This document shows positions 10,385-20,818 of a stretch of 64,000 nt of DNA, in pieces. Location: contig NZ_CP123961.1 of assembly GCF_036327415.1 (NCBI RefSeq), positions 1,426,001 through 1,490,000 on the forward strand, written 5' to 3'. How positions within the stretch are numbered: position 1 is the first letter of the stretch; each line of letters begins with the position of its first letter. Source of the stretch: Bartonella grahamii subsp. shimonis. Lineage in GTDB: Bacteria > Pseudomonadota > Alphaproteobacteria > Rhizobiales > Rhizobiaceae. The position numbers and the translations under genes are program-made. The notes below the pieces were generated by a model. It worked only from the letters and a program-made list of their open reading frames with translations. It was not told where the DNA came from and ran no database searches.

Positions 10385-11532
10385 AAAGTATTGTTTTATT
10401 TTTTTGTAAAAATAGTAAAATACTTTATTTTCAATAAAAGTATATTTTATTAACTTCATGAAAAATTATTTTATAATAATATCTCATTAAAAATTTACTC
10501 AGTTAAATACAGAGAAATTAAGATGATGTAATAAATGATATATAAATTAAAGTTATTTGTATTATATTTTTTATATTAAAAGCTATATTTTTTATTCACG
10601 TTATAAAGCTTAGAGATGATATTTGTACAGGGGTTCAATACATAGATGTTTAATATATAAGCATAAAATTATTATGGCTTTGGGCACGTGAGATGATTCA
10701 TATGGGTATTTTTATTCCTTTGTTCAATAGTTTTATTTATAAAACTAACTTCGCTTGTGGTGTGCAAGTGAGTAGATTTTATTGATTCAATATAAGAAAG
10801 GTTTGCGCTATTAGGATCTTTCATACAATATAGAAAAAAGGATTTATTATTATAAATTAATATGTTGTTTAATTAAGAAAAAGCACTTCTTTAGTAGCGT
10901 ATTTTTTTACTATATAAAATCTTTATTACAAAAGCGTATCACCATTGCTTTCTAAACAAGGGCAGAAAATTGTCCATTAGTAAAAAGCTATCTTACAATT
11001 ATGCGGCAATTTTAGACAATCAGTGGTTTTAACTCATCAAATGTTTCAATAATACCGTAAATGATTTTATTTTTGTGTATCACACGAGGCACATAAGGAA
11101 AACAGTAAAATTTATCTGGTATTTTGGAGCTTCATGCATTGCAACACCCGTTTCTAAGGTTCTATAAGCTTAACATGAAGAGTAATAAATGCAAAAAGTT
11201 TAATTAGTAAGACTTTTAGAGTAGTATGGGAGTTTATTTTAATTAATATTGCAATATTGATTCGTTTGTGTAATCTTAGTTCAAATGTACAGAGGTGTTT
11301 TATGGATAGATTGCATCAAATACCAATGTGATTAAGAGGGGAATTATATGAGTGTATAAAATTTAGAATGGCTCATCGTATTTTTTCTCTAAATTTGACT
11401 TTTTTTTTTATATTGAAGTAAAACTAATAAAATTAAGTATTATTTTATTATAATTTAATAAATTTAAGTTGGAATTATATTTAATATTTTTTTGAAGTTA
11501 CTTAAGAGCGCGTTGAAAGGATTAACTTAATC
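10385..11532. other. AT-rich non-coding stretch upstream of the ialB-like gene
   Basis: No intact gene in about 1.1 kb. It contains many short A/T runs and stop codons in all frames. The only coding trace I can see is the minus-strand fragment at 11012-11170, listed separately. The last 100 bases should hold the promoter of the ialB-like gene, but I see no clear -35/-10 pair that I would defend. Confidence 0.6.
11012..11170 (-). pseudogene. Short remnant of an unrecognised gene
   Basis: Read on the minus strand, two adjoining frames join into a protein-like segment: 'AYRTLETGVAMHEAPKYQ', then after a one-base shift 'VPRVIHKNKIIYGIIETF' and a stop at 11012-11014. Such protein-like composition on both sides of a single shift, with one closing stop, suggests the C-terminal end of a lost gene. 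I do not recognise the family; the upstream part cannot be followed. Confidence 0.35.
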
Positions 11533-12144
11533 ATGTCGCATAAAAATGTTTATTCTGCTGTTTCAGTATTAGTTGGAGCCGCTGCCCTTTTTCTTATAGC
11601 TGGTATTTCTGCAAATGCGCAAACTTTATCACAAGGTTGGTACAAAGTTTGCAGTAAGCAGCATGATGTTGATATTTGTAATACAATGAATACTGTATTA
11701 TCGAATACGGGACAACCTTTAACGGCTTTTAACCTTGTTGAAATAAAAGGGAAGCAAAATGAAAAACGTATAGGTATTCAAGTACCTACAGGTCGTTTTT
11801 TGCCAGAAGGTGTTCACATTAAAATTGGTGACGACTTCTCTAAAAAAATTCCTTATATTATTTGTAATGGACCAAGTTGTATTGCCAATGATGTCTTAGA
11901 TGATAAGCTTATAGCAGCTATGAAAAGTGGTACAAAAATGGTTGTAACCACAGTTAATTTCCGTGGTTCAGCTAATCCTATTGAATTTTCTCTTAATGGG
12001 TTTACAGCAGCCTATACCGGTCCTGGTATGGAGGAAAAAGATTTCCAACAAGAACAAATAAAGATGCAGCAAGCCATCCAGTCAAAGCAAAAAGAAATTG
12101 AAGAGCGTATGCGGGCTGAGCAAGAAAAAGCAAAACAAAAGTAA
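11533..12144 (+). CDS. Invasion-associated locus B (IalB) family protein
   Basis: A secreted protein of 203 residues in the IalB family, named after a Bartonella bacilliformis locus linked to erythrocyte entry; homologues occur throughout Rhizobiales with unproven roles. A signal peptide runs to about residue 29, with likely cleavage after 'ANA'. The mature part keeps the family look: 'GWYKVCSKQHDVDICNT', later a C-x4-C pair in 'IICNGPSCIA', and the 'FSLNGFTAAYTG' segment near the C-terminus. The last 40 residues are a charged helix rich in Glu, Lys and Gln, probably coiled. AAAGG lies upstream of the ATG. It is followed by a strong terminator and converges on rne. It is a paralogue-type member, so I do not use the ialB symbol. 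Confidence 0.85.
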   Translation: MSHKNVYSAVSVLVGAAALFLIAGISANAQTLSQGWYKVCSKQHDVDICNTMNTVLSNTGQPLTAFNLVEIKGKQNEKRIGIQVPTGRFLPEGVHIKIGDDFSKKIPYIICNGPSCIANDVLDDKLIAAMKSGTKMVVTTVNFRGSANPIEFSLNGFTAAYTGPGMEEKDFQQEQIKMQQAIQSKQKEIEERMRAEQEKAKQK

Positions 12145-12184
12145 TAAAGAATTAGTTAAAATGTTTTCTATAATTGTTTATTTA

Positions 12185-12217
12185 AACCGCCACAGTTTTC
12201 TGTGGCGGTTTTTTTAA
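12185..12217 (+). terminator. Rho-independent terminator of the ialB-like gene
   Basis: An 11-bp perfect stem (AACCGCCACAG / CTGTGGCGGTT) around a four-base loop, followed by a T run. It lies 40 bases after the ialB-like stop, just before the end of rne on the other strand. The minus-strand tail has only three T, so it should act mainly on the plus strand. Confidence 0.9.
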
Positions 12218-12221
12218 ATCT

Positions 12222-14843
12222 TTAATTTTTCGAAAGAGTTCTGCGCTTCCACCAACCAATACGTTCAGTTTTGGAAGAATCATTAGGCGTTGATGAAATA
12301 ACAACGGATTGATTAATTGTTTCTTCAATTTGGGAACGAGAGGTTTCGACAACTTCCTCTATCTCGATTATAGTTTCTTTCTCTAATATTTTTTGTATTT
12401 GTGTTGTCTCTTTAGAAGATGTTTTTTTAGGTGTTCCACGTGTTGATTTTTTACTATTTTCAAGAGTTTTATCTTCTACCTCATGAATAGATTTGTCTGC
12501 TTTTTTTGTTTTAATTTTGCGCACCGAACTGGTTTTAGGTTTTTTTTCAAGAGATTTTTGTTCTGCGACATTTTGATCATTCTCTAAAGAAAGTTGATTT
12601 TTTACTACTTTTGAAGAACGTTTTTTAGGTTTAATACTTGTATCAATTTTTTCAAATTCATCCTGTTGTTGTATATCTAGAGCTTGTGTATTATTTTTTG
12701 TTTCTTCAAGTTCAAAAGCTTTAGCAGGTGAAACACGATGTTTGCGATGCTCTGCTTTAATTTCTGCTAAAGCCTGTTTAGCAAAATCTCCCACTGGTTC
12801 TGCGTAAGGAACGCGAATTTGATGAAAGCTATTATCTTGATTGCGTCGACCACCACGACGTCCTCGACGACGTCCTCGACGATAAGAATCATCACTCAAG
12901 GTATCTTCTTTTTTATGAACGTTGGAGAGAGAATAATCAGTAATTTCACCATGACGATTTTTGCGCCGACGTTTTTGGTTTGTTTCAATGGGAGAAGGAT
13001 TTTTAATAGATTCACTTTTTATGAAAACAGAATCTTCAATTTCTTGCTTATTGGCATCTTCCAATGAAGATCGAGAAATACTCTCTGCTATTGAGCCTTT
13101 AGAAATAACAAGATGTTGCGTTCCAATACTATCATCTGCTTCAATACTAATATTAAGTTTAAAGCGAGCTTCTAAATTAACGAGAATATTGCGTTTATGA
13201 TTTAATACATAAAGCGCTGTTGCTACGGGTGTGCGCACGATAATATTATATTGGGAATTATGAAGAAGATATTCTTCAATTGAGCGCATGACATGTAACG
13301 CAATTGATGATTCAGAACGTATATTTCCTGTCCCTGCGCAATGTGGGCAGGGCTGCGTTGTACTTTCTAAAACCGATATGCGAATACGTTGACGACTCAT
13401 TTCTAAAAGGCCGAAGTGTGAAATATGACCTACTTGAATACGAGCACGATCATTTTTTAAACAATCTTTTAATTTTTTTTCGACCAGTTTCACATTGCGT
13501 TCTTCAAGCATATCAATAAAATCAATCACAATTAAACCAGCAAGGTCACGCAAGCGTAATTGACGTGCTACCTCTTCAGCAGCTTCAAGGTTAGTTTGTA
13601 AGGCTGTCTTTTCGACAGAGAATTCTTTCGTAGAGCGGCCAGAATTTACGTCAATAGCAACAAGCGCTTCTGTTTGATTAATAACAAGATAACCACCAGA
13701 TTTTAAAGAAACCTGTGGTTGTAACATTTTATCAAGTTGAATTTCAATATTATTTCTTGCAAAAATGGGTGTAGGATCACGGTAAGGTTGAACAACTTTT
13801 GCATGACTTGGCATGAGCATACGCATAAAGTCTTTCGCTTCACGATATCCTTGGTCTCCAGAGACAAGAATTTCACTAATGTTTTTATTGTAAAGATCTC
13901 GTATAGAACGCTTGATGAGATTGCTTTCTTCATGGACAAGGCATGGCGCCGTTGATTCGAGCGTCAAAGTGCGAATAGTATCCCATAATCGCATAAGATA
14001 TTCATAATCACGTTTAATTTCAGCTTTTGTTCTATTGGCACCAGCGGTTCGTAAAATAACGCCCATACCTTTTGGAACTGCTAAATCTTTTACGATTTCT
14101 TTAAGACGCTTACGGTCTTGTATGTTCGTAATTTTTCGTGAAATACCACCACCACGTGCTGTGTTGGGCATTAGAACAGAGTAACGACCTGCTAGAGATA
14201 GATATGTTGTGAGGGCAGCACCTTTATTACCACGCTCTTCTTTGATGACTTGTACCAACAAAATTTGACGTCGTTTAATGACTTCTTGAATTTTATACTG
14301 GCGCCCTTGTTTTCTTTGATAAATTGGGAGCTCTTCACGGATGTCCTCAGCACCGACCATTTCAATCTCATCATAAGAGATATCGGTATTTAATGCTTCT
14401 TCTGTGTTATCAATTATTGTCGCTCCAGATGTGATATCATTTTCAATATCGGCTGCTATGACATTGTTTTTTCCATTTTTTTTTGTTCTTCTGGAGCGTT
14501 TTTTGTTGTTAGTTGCTTCTTCCGTAAAGGCATCTACAGTATTTTCTCCTACAGCTGCTTTTTCCTCTTCTTCAAGAAGAGCAAGGCGATCAGCAACAGG
14601 AATTTGATAATAATCAGGATGAATTTCAGAAAATGTTAAAAAACCATGTCGGTTTCCACCATATTCAACAAAAACGGCTTGGAGAGAAGGTTCTACACGC
14701 GTAATACGTGCGAGATAAATATTCCCCTTGAGCTGTTTTCTATGTTCTGATTCAAAATCAAGTTCTTCAATTTTGTTGCCGTGAACAACAACAACACGTG
14801 TTTCCTCCGGATGGGAGGCATCTATAAGCATTTTGTTTGACAT
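12222..14843 (-). CDS. rne: Ribonuclease E/G family endoribonuclease
   Basis: An 873-residue RNase E, the single-strand endonuclease that starts mRNA decay and processes rRNA. The catalytic half holds an S1 domain from about residue 38 that is split by an acidic/Lys-rich insertion (about 90-180), typical of alphaproteobacterial RNase E. The Mg-binding aspartates are visible as 'AIDVNSGRS' (D398) and 'IVIDFIDM' (D441), and the Zn-link as 'CPHC' at 499-502. From about residue 600 the protein is low-complexity and charged, with an Arg patch 'RRGRRRGRRGGRR', the usual disordered RNA- and partner-binding tail. The gene stands alone, converging on the ialB-like gene and divergent from amiC. Confidence 0.94.
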   Translation of the reverse strand: MSNKMLIDASHPEETRVVVVHGNKIEELDFESEHRKQLKGNIYLARITRVEPSLQAVFVEYGGNRHGFLTFSEIHPDYYQIPVADRLALLEEEEKAAVGENTVDAFTEEATNNKKRSRRTKKNGKNNVIAADIENDITSGATIIDNTEEALNTDISYDEIEMVGAEDIREELPIYQRKQGRQYKIQEVIKRRQILLVQVIKEERGNKGAALTTYLSLAGRYSVLMPNTARGGGISRKITNIQDRKRLKEIVKDLAVPKGMGVILRTAGANRTKAEIKRDYEYLMRLWDTIRTLTLESTAPCLVHEESNLIKRSIRDLYNKNISEILVSGDQGYREAKDFMRMLMPSHAKVVQPYRDPTPIFARNNIEIQLDKMLQPQVSLKSGGYLVINQTEALVAIDVNSGRSTKEFSVEKTALQTNLEAAEEVARQLRLRDLAGLIVIDFIDMLEERNVKLVEKKLKDCLKNDRARIQVGHISHFGLLEMSRQRIRISVLESTTQPCPHCAGTGNIRSESSIALHVMRSIEEYLLHNSQYNIIVRTPVATALYVLNHKRNILVNLEARFKLNISIEADDSIGTQHLVISKGSIAESISRSSLEDANKQEIEDSVFIKSESIKNPSPIETNQKRRRKNRHGEITDYSLSNVHKKEDTLSDDSYRRGRRRGRRGGRRNQDNSFHQIRVPYAEPVGDFAKQALAEIKAEHRKHRVSPAKAFELEETKNNTQALDIQQQDEFEKIDTSIKPKKRSSKVVKNQLSLENDQNVAEQKSLEKKPKTSSVRKIKTKKADKSIHEVEDKTLENSKKSTRGTPKKTSSKETTQIQKILEKETIIEIEEVVETSRSQIEETINQSVVISSTPNDSSKTERIGWWKRRTLSKN

Positions 14844-15417
14844 AAGTTAATATCCTGAAGGCGACATGCACAATTTTATTCAAACGAACGCTATAACTAT
14901 CCGTAAACATAAAAGGCTGTCTGCCATAAAAGGGAGGTACCAGAAAAACAGGACGGAACACTACGTGCAAAGGTATGACTGCATTTGCACCATTTCTCAT
15001 CATTATCTCCATCTGTTTTTTATGACTCATATTTCTTAAAAGTCTCCGGTAAAATAATCTTTAAAACAGTTCGGATATCCGAACCAACGAATCTTAAGTA
15101 ATGCAATCCTAATCTTATAACATAGAAATTTTTCATCCATAAAAAAGTCTCAACACATAATAGGCAAAAAACCTCTAAAAACAACTTAATATGAATTACA
15201 GATAATTTAGATGACTATTATCAGCTAGGAAGCATAAATATTCTTTTATGTTGATATCATGCGTTTGGCAAGTAACAATGTAAATCATGTATAATGATGA
15301 TATCTTTATGACCTTAATTTCGTTTTTGTGTGTTTATTTAGCTTTTATTGAAAAATAGAGAATAAATTGATATAACCAAGATAAATTATTACAAATGTAA
15401 TGTAGAGTATTTTGCTT
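14844..15417. other. Divergent promoter region between rne and amiC
   Basis: 574 bases without a gene. It must hold the rne leader (minus) and the amiC promoter (plus). A 7-bp inverted repeat GTGCAAA ... TTTGCAC at 14965-14971 and 14984-14990 would be in the rne leader, about 120 bases before its start. RNase E genes are commonly autoregulated through the 5' untranslated region, so this is where such control would sit. I see no conserved element I can name. Confidence 0.5.
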
Positions 15418-16647
15418 ATGATTAAGAGTTTTCTTACCAAAAAGCTGAAAACAGCTTATGGGGATGTTGTTGTGCTCATTACATACTTTTTATTATGTTT
15501 TTTGCTATTCCAAACTAGTGTTCAAGCCGCAGATCCTCTGAGACTTATTAATTTTAGAACCATTGGTGATAGTGTTCATACGCGTATTATTGCGGTTCTC
15601 AATTCAAAACCAAATGTTCGTTTACAGATTTTGGACAGTCCTGCACGTTTGATTATCAATTTACCTACAATTGACTTTTCGATGCAAAATACGCCTTTAA
15701 AGAAACAGAATACATTATCCGTTATGCTTTCAGATGTGCGTTATGCTTTTTCTGACATACAGACTTCACGCATTATTTTGACAAGTAAAACGGCTTTTGT
15801 GGTTGAAAAAAGTGTCGTAAAAAAATTAAATAATGGTTTATGGCAGTTGCTGATTGATATTCGTAAAAGTACACAAGAAAAATTTGATGAGATATTAAAG
15901 AACCAGCAAAGGACCAATTTTGATACAAAAACACCGTTAATTCCAGCATATAGTTTCCGTGTTGTTCTTGATCCTGGTCATGGTGGTATTGATGGCGGTG
16001 CACGGGGTGTTACTGGAATTTTAGAAAAAGATGTAACTTTAGACTTTGCGCGTGCATTACGAGACGAATTACAAAAGGACTCTCATATTACTGTTGCTTT
16101 AACGCGAGATTCCAATATTTTTTTAAGACTAAGTGAAAGAGTAAAAAAAGCGCAAGAGTTTGATGCCGATCTTTTTATATCTATTCACGCGGATACGATT
16201 GATTTACATTCTCTTCGCGGTGCCACAGTGTATACCATATCAGACAAAGCCTCTGATGCCATTGCAAAATCTTTAGCTGAAAGTGAAAATAAAGTTGATT
16301 TACTTGATGGTTTGCCTGCAGATGAAACGCTTGAAGTTACAGATATTTTGATGGATCTTACGCGACGTGAAACACATACATTTTCGGTTAATTTTGCAAA
16401 TAGTGTTATTTCAGATTTATCAAAGAATCATATTAACTTGATTAATAACCCACATCGGTATGCTAATTTTCAAGTTTTAAGAGCTTCAGATATACCCTCT
16501 GTCTTGATAGAGATAGGTTATTTATCCAATAAAGAGGACGAAAAGTTATTAAATGATCCTCATTGGAGAAAACAAATGGCAGCCTCTATTGCTCATTCTA
16601 TTCGTCAGTTTGCTGATTATAGGCAGAAAATGATACAGCCTCTTTAA
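15418..16647 (+). CDS. amiC: N-acetylmuramoyl-L-alanine amidase, AmiC type
   Basis: A periplasmic zinc amidase of 409 residues that cuts the bond between MurNAc and the stem peptide, needed for splitting septal peptidoglycan. There is an N-terminal signal segment ending near 'SVQAA' (about residue 39), an AMIN domain to about residue 150 for septal targeting, and an Amidase_3 domain starting at 'VLDPGHGGIDGG' (Zn ligand H188), with 'ISIHADT' and 'VLIEIGYLSN' supplying the other conserved His and Glu. The open frame extends to a TTG at 15412, but the ATG at 15418 is the natural start. mrcA follows 169 bases downstream, an amidase and a synthase side by side as in many Rhizobiales. Confidence 0.93.
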   Translation: MIKSFLTKKLKTAYGDVVVLITYFLLCFLLFQTSVQAADPLRLINFRTIGDSVHTRIIAVLNSKPNVRLQILDSPARLIINLPTIDFSMQNTPLKKQNTLSVMLSDVRYAFSDIQTSRIILTSKTAFVVEKSVVKKLNNGLWQLLIDIRKSTQEKFDEILKNQQRTNFDTKTPLIPAYSFRVVLDPGHGGIDGGARGVTGILEKDVTLDFARALRDELQKDSHITVALTRDSNIFLRLSERVKKAQEFDADLFISIHADTIDLHSLRGATVYTISDKASDAIAKSLAESENKVDLLDGLPADETLEVTDILMDLTRRETHTFSVNFANSVISDLSKNHINLINNPHRYANFQVLRASDIPSVLIEIGYLSNKEDEKLLNDPHWRKQMAASIAHSIRQFADYRQKMIQPL

Positions 16648-16816
16648 ATTTGTGAGAAAATAGAGTATCAATATGAGTTTCTAGTGTATTCTAGTATAAA
16701 TAAAAGATAGAAAGCAATTTCTCTTGATCTAAACCTTGTAGTGGTATCCATGTGATGTGGTTGAAATCAAGGTATTTTTTCTTTGATTAATTCTTAAGAA
16801 AGCGATAGCCGTTTTT

Positions 16817-19282
16817 ATGATAATTTTTTTAAGATATCTTCTTCGTTTTTTTGTTGCTATTGGACTTTGTGGTGCAATAACCTGGGGTGTTATAACGAAT
16901 AGTCAAGCAAATGTACTCCCTGATTATGAAGTTCTTTCACTTTATGAGCCGCCGGTAATGACCCGCGTCCATGCTTCTGATGGCCGTCTTATGGCAGAGT
17001 TTGCAACAAAACATCGCCTCTATTTACCGATTCAATCAATACCAACGCTTGTTATAAATGCTTTTATTTCGGCTGAAGATAAAAACTTTTATCATCATTT
17101 TGGTTTAGATCCTGAAGGACTTTCTCGAGCTTTGATCAATAATATTCGTAATATTGGTTCTGGAAGACGTCCAGAGGGCGCATCAACTATAACGCAACAA
17201 GTCGCTAAAAACTTCCTTTTAAGTTCAGAAACAACATTAGAGCGTAAATTTAAGGAAGCTATTTTAGCAATGCGTATTGAGAAAACTTATTCAAAAGATC
17301 ATATTCTCGAACTTTATCTCAATGAAATTTATCTGGGTCGTGGTACCTATGGTATAGCTGCTGCTTCTTTGACCTATTTCAATAAATCCGTCAATGATTT
17401 GACACTAGAACAATCTGCTTATTTGGCTGCTCTTCCAAAAGGACCAGCAAATTATGATCCATTTAAGAATACACAACGTGCTGTTGATCGGCGTAATTGG
17501 GTTATAGACCGGATGGTTGCAAATGGATATGTAACGCGTGAACAAGGTGAAAAAGCGAAAGCTAAACCTTTAGGAGCGACAATACGTGGGAGTGATAGCT
17601 ATGTTTTTGCGGCTGATTATTTTACTGAAGAAGTGCGACGTCGTTTAATACAACGCTATGGTGCTAAAACACTTTATGAAGGTGGGCTTTCCATTCGTAC
17701 AACGCTTGATCCGCATTTACAATTTATTGCGCGACGTTCTTTGCACGATGGATTAATTAGATTTGACCATTCGCAAGGATGGCGTGGGGCTTATGCGCAT
17801 ATTGATGAGAAAGGTGATTGGGGGATAGAACTTGCAAATATCACAGGGCTAAGTGATGTTCCTGAATGGCGTTTAGCTGTTGTTCTTTCTACTAATCCCA
17901 ATAAGGTAGAGATCGGTTTACAGCCACAGCGTGAAGCTTCAGGTATATTATCAAAAAAACGGGAAATTGCTGTTTTATCTGAAGCTGATTCAAAATGGGC
18001 ACTCCATGTTGTAAAAGAAAATGGTTATCGAAAAACTGTTCACAGCTTATCTCATGTCTTGCAAGTTGGGGATGTCATTTTTGTTGAAAAACTATCTAAT
18101 ACAAACAACACTTATCGTTTACAACAAATTCCAAAGGTTGAAGGTGCAATTGTTGCTATGGAACCTCATACAGGGCGCGTTCTTGCTATGGTGGGAGGAT
18201 TTTCTTTTGCCGCATCTGAATTTAATCGTGCAACCCAAGCTTATCGCCAACCGGGGTCTGCTTTTAAGCCTTTTGTTTATGCAGCAGCACTTGATAACGG
18301 ATATACACCAGCATCCGTTGTTTTAGATGGCCCCATTGAAGTTCACCAATATAATGGTGAAGTTTGGCAACCAAAAAATTATGGAGGTACCTTTGCAGGA
18401 CCTTCAACGTTGCGTTATGGTATTGAGCGTTCTCGTAATCTTATGACAATACGGCTTGCCAATGATATGGGAATGCCTCTTGTCGCTGAATATGCAGAAC
18501 GCTTTGGCGTGGTGGATAAATTGCAGCCTTATCTTCCCATGGCTTTAGGGGCTGGTGAAACAACAGTATTACGAATGGTTACAGCTTATTCAGTTATTGC
18601 TAATGGAGGACGCTCTATTAAACCTTCACTGATAGACAGAATTCAAGATCGTTATGGAAAGACAATTTATCGTCATGATGATCGTATTTGTGAAAATTGT
18701 AACACGCATTCATGGAATAATCAAAGTGAACCCACATTGATTGATGAGCGAGATCAAGTTCTTGACCCTATGACGGCTTATCAGATTACATCTATGATGG
18801 AAGGGGTTGTCCAGCGTGGTACTGCAGCACGTTTACGTTATCTTAATCGGCATATTGCCGCTAAGACAGGGACAACCAATGACTCTAAAGATGTCTGGTT
18901 TATGGGATTTACTCCTGACATTGTCGTTGGTATTTTTATCGGCTACGATCAACCTGCTCCGTTAGGATATAATGGAACCGGAAGTTCATTAGCTGCACCT
19001 ATTTTTGGTGACTTTATGGCAGATGCTCTTAAAGGGAAGCCAGATGTTCCCTTTAAGATGCCAAAGGGTATGATTTTAATGCCAATTAATCGGAAAACAG
19101 GAATGCTTGCGGAAAGAGGAGATCAAGATGTTATTATAGAAGCATTTAAACCAGGAACTGGTCCTGCTGATATATATCAAGTTATTGGAAGTACAAATTC
19201 TTTTCAAGAAGGTGTTCCTGCAGTAACTACTTCTCCACAAGTCAATAAAGCCCTTGAAAGTGGGACAGGTGGGCTGTATTAA
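16817..19282 (+). CDS. mrcA: Penicillin-binding protein 1A, bifunctional peptidoglycan synthase
   Basis: An 821-residue class A penicillin-binding protein that polymerises glycan strands and cross-links them in the inner membrane facing the periplasm. One membrane anchor at residues 7-28. The glycosyltransferase domain has 'AEDKNFYHHFGLD' with catalytic E87, 'GASTITQQVAKN' and 'LNEIYLGRGTYGI'. The transpeptidase domain has all three motifs: S481-A-F-K, 'SRN' and K683-T-G. An OB-type linker lies between the two, as in MrcA proteins. Size is standard. It stands between amiC and prfB; the order amiC-mrcA-prfB recurs in Rhizobiales. Confidence 0.95.
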   Translation: MIIFLRYLLRFFVAIGLCGAITWGVITNSQANVLPDYEVLSLYEPPVMTRVHASDGRLMAEFATKHRLYLPIQSIPTLVINAFISAEDKNFYHHFGLDPEGLSRALINNIRNIGSGRRPEGASTITQQVAKNFLLSSETTLERKFKEAILAMRIEKTYSKDHILELYLNEIYLGRGTYGIAAASLTYFNKSVNDLTLEQSAYLAALPKGPANYDPFKNTQRAVDRRNWVIDRMVANGYVTREQGEKAKAKPLGATIRGSDSYVFAADYFTEEVRRRLIQRYGAKTLYEGGLSIRTTLDPHLQFIARRSLHDGLIRFDHSQGWRGAYAHIDEKGDWGIELANITGLSDVPEWRLAVVLSTNPNKVEIGLQPQREASGILSKKREIAVLSEADSKWALHVVKENGYRKTVHSLSHVLQVGDVIFVEKLSNTNNTYRLQQIPKVEGAIVAMEPHTGRVLAMVGGFSFAASEFNRATQAYRQPGSAFKPFVYAAALDNGYTPASVVLDGPIEVHQYNGEVWQPKNYGGTFAGPSTLRYGIERSRNLMTIRLANDMGMPLVAEYAERFGVVDKLQPYLPMALGAGETTVLRMVTAYSVIANGGRSIKPSLIDRIQDRYGKTIYRHDDRICENCNTHSWNNQSEPTLIDERDQVLDPMTAYQITSMMEGVVQRGTAARLRYLNRHIAAKTGTTNDSKDVWFMGFTPDIVVGIFIGYDQPAPLGYNGTGSSLAAPIFGDFMADALKGKPDVPFKMPKGMILMPINRKTGMLAERGDQDVIIEAFKPGTGPADIYQVIGSTNSFQEGVPAVTTSPQVNKALESGTGGLY

Positions 19283-19444
19283 TTAACAAAATCTCCTTTC
19301 GCCATGCATGGTTTTTATTTTTTATAGTGTCGGTCCTGTAAATAGAATAATAAAACCATGCTATTTCTTCACAGCAGCTATCAAATTTGTATAAAATTCT
19401 AGAGACATAACTAGAAAGAGTGATTTAAAATACGGTTTTAAATT

Positions 19445-20552
19445 ATGCGAGCAGAAATAGAAACATTAGTTGATGAAATTCAGAAAGCAATTCAATTGCT
19501 AAGGGGGCATCTTTGACTGGGATCAATCACTAAAGCGTCTCGAATATCTTAATCGAAAAGCGGAAGATCCATCTTTATGGAATGATGCACAACGAGCACA
19601 GGATATGATGCGTGAGCGTCAACGTCTTGATGATTCAATTAATAGTCTTTTATCATTTACAAAAACGCTTGAAGAATGCATTGAGCTTATCGCGATGGGT
19701 GAAGAAGAAAGTGATGTTGAAATTATCGCTGATGCAGAAAATTCAATACGTAATCTTAAAAATGAGATAGATAAAAGGCAAATTGATGTACTTCTTTCAG
19801 GAGAAGCCGATCCGAATGATACTTATTTAGAAGTTCATGCTGGAGCAGGGGGAACAGAAAGCCAAGATTGGGCTTCTATGCTCTTACGTATGTATATGCG
19901 CTGGGCTGAACAGCATGAAATGAAGGTTGAAATTTTAGAAATTCATGATGGGGAAGAAGCAGGAATAAAATCAGCGACTATTCTTGTAAAAGGGCATAAT
20001 GCTTATGGAATGTTAAAAACGGAATCAGGCGTTCATCGTTTGGTGCGGATTTCTCCATTTGATTCGAATGCAAAGCGCCATACCTCTTTTGCGAGCATTT
20101 GGGTTTATCCAGTTATTGATGACAATATTGAAGTTGATGTTTCAGAGGCAGATGTGCGTATTGATACATATCGCGCATCGGGAGCAGGAGGACAACATGT
20201 TAACACGACAGATTCCGCTGTTCGCATCACACATATAAAAACGGGTATTGTTGTTCAATGTCAAACAGAGCGTTCTCAACATAAAAATCGCGCTACGGCT
20301 TGGTCGATGTTGCGTGCGCGGCTTTATGAAGAAGAGCTTAAAAAAAGAGAAGATGAAACCAATGCTGCTGAATCTTCTAAAACAGAAATCGGATGGGGAC
20401 ACCAAATTAGATCTTATGTTCTTCAACCCTATCAGCTTGTCAAAGATTTGCGTACAGGGATTGAAAATACGGATCCACAATCCGTACTGAATGGTAATTT
20501 AGATTCATTTATAGAGGCGGCACTCGCACGGCGCATTTATGGACAAGACTAA
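19445..20552 (+). CDS. prfB: Peptide chain release factor 2, expressed by programmed +1 frameshift
   Basis: RF2 ends translation at UGA and UAA. The gene starts at ATG 19445, reads 23 codons to CTT, meets an in-frame TGA at 19514-19516, and resumes in the +1 frame with GAC at 19515, giving 368 residues, the normal RF2 length. The stop-codon recognition tripeptide S-P-F is at 203-205 and the peptidyl-hydrolysis motif G-G-Q at 248-250 ('GAGGQHVNTTDSAVRITH'). An apparent ATG at 19605 only gives a truncated reading; the N-terminal 'DWDQSLKRLEYLNRKAEDP' upstream of it is clearly RF2. It follows mrcA by 162 bases. Confidence 0.95.
19501..19517 (+). promoter_or_regulatory. prfB programmed +1 frameshift site
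   Basis: AGGGGG, an internal Shine-Dalgarno-like element, at 19502-19507, then CAT and the slippery CTT-TGA-C at 19511-19517. This is the classical RF2 autoregulation cassette: low RF2 delays termination at UGA and favours the +1 shift. Every element and the spacing match. Confidence 0.95.
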
Positions 20553-20818
20553 GAAATTGAGGATATTCGTTAATTATATATCCTTCAAGCCGTGTAGTTT
20601 TTTTCTTAGACTGTTCGTTTTATTGATGTTGTGATGTTACGATAGCCCTTGATACTTTAAAGGTTAAAAGATGGATTTTTTTTATTCCTTTCTTCAATTT
20701 TTTATCACACGCCAATCCTGCTTATGATGTTGCAAGTGATAGGAGGAAGTTGAAATAAGAAAATTTTGCGATATTCGGAGAATAACTTTTGCTTTTTAAG
20801 GTAAACCAAACACTCAAT

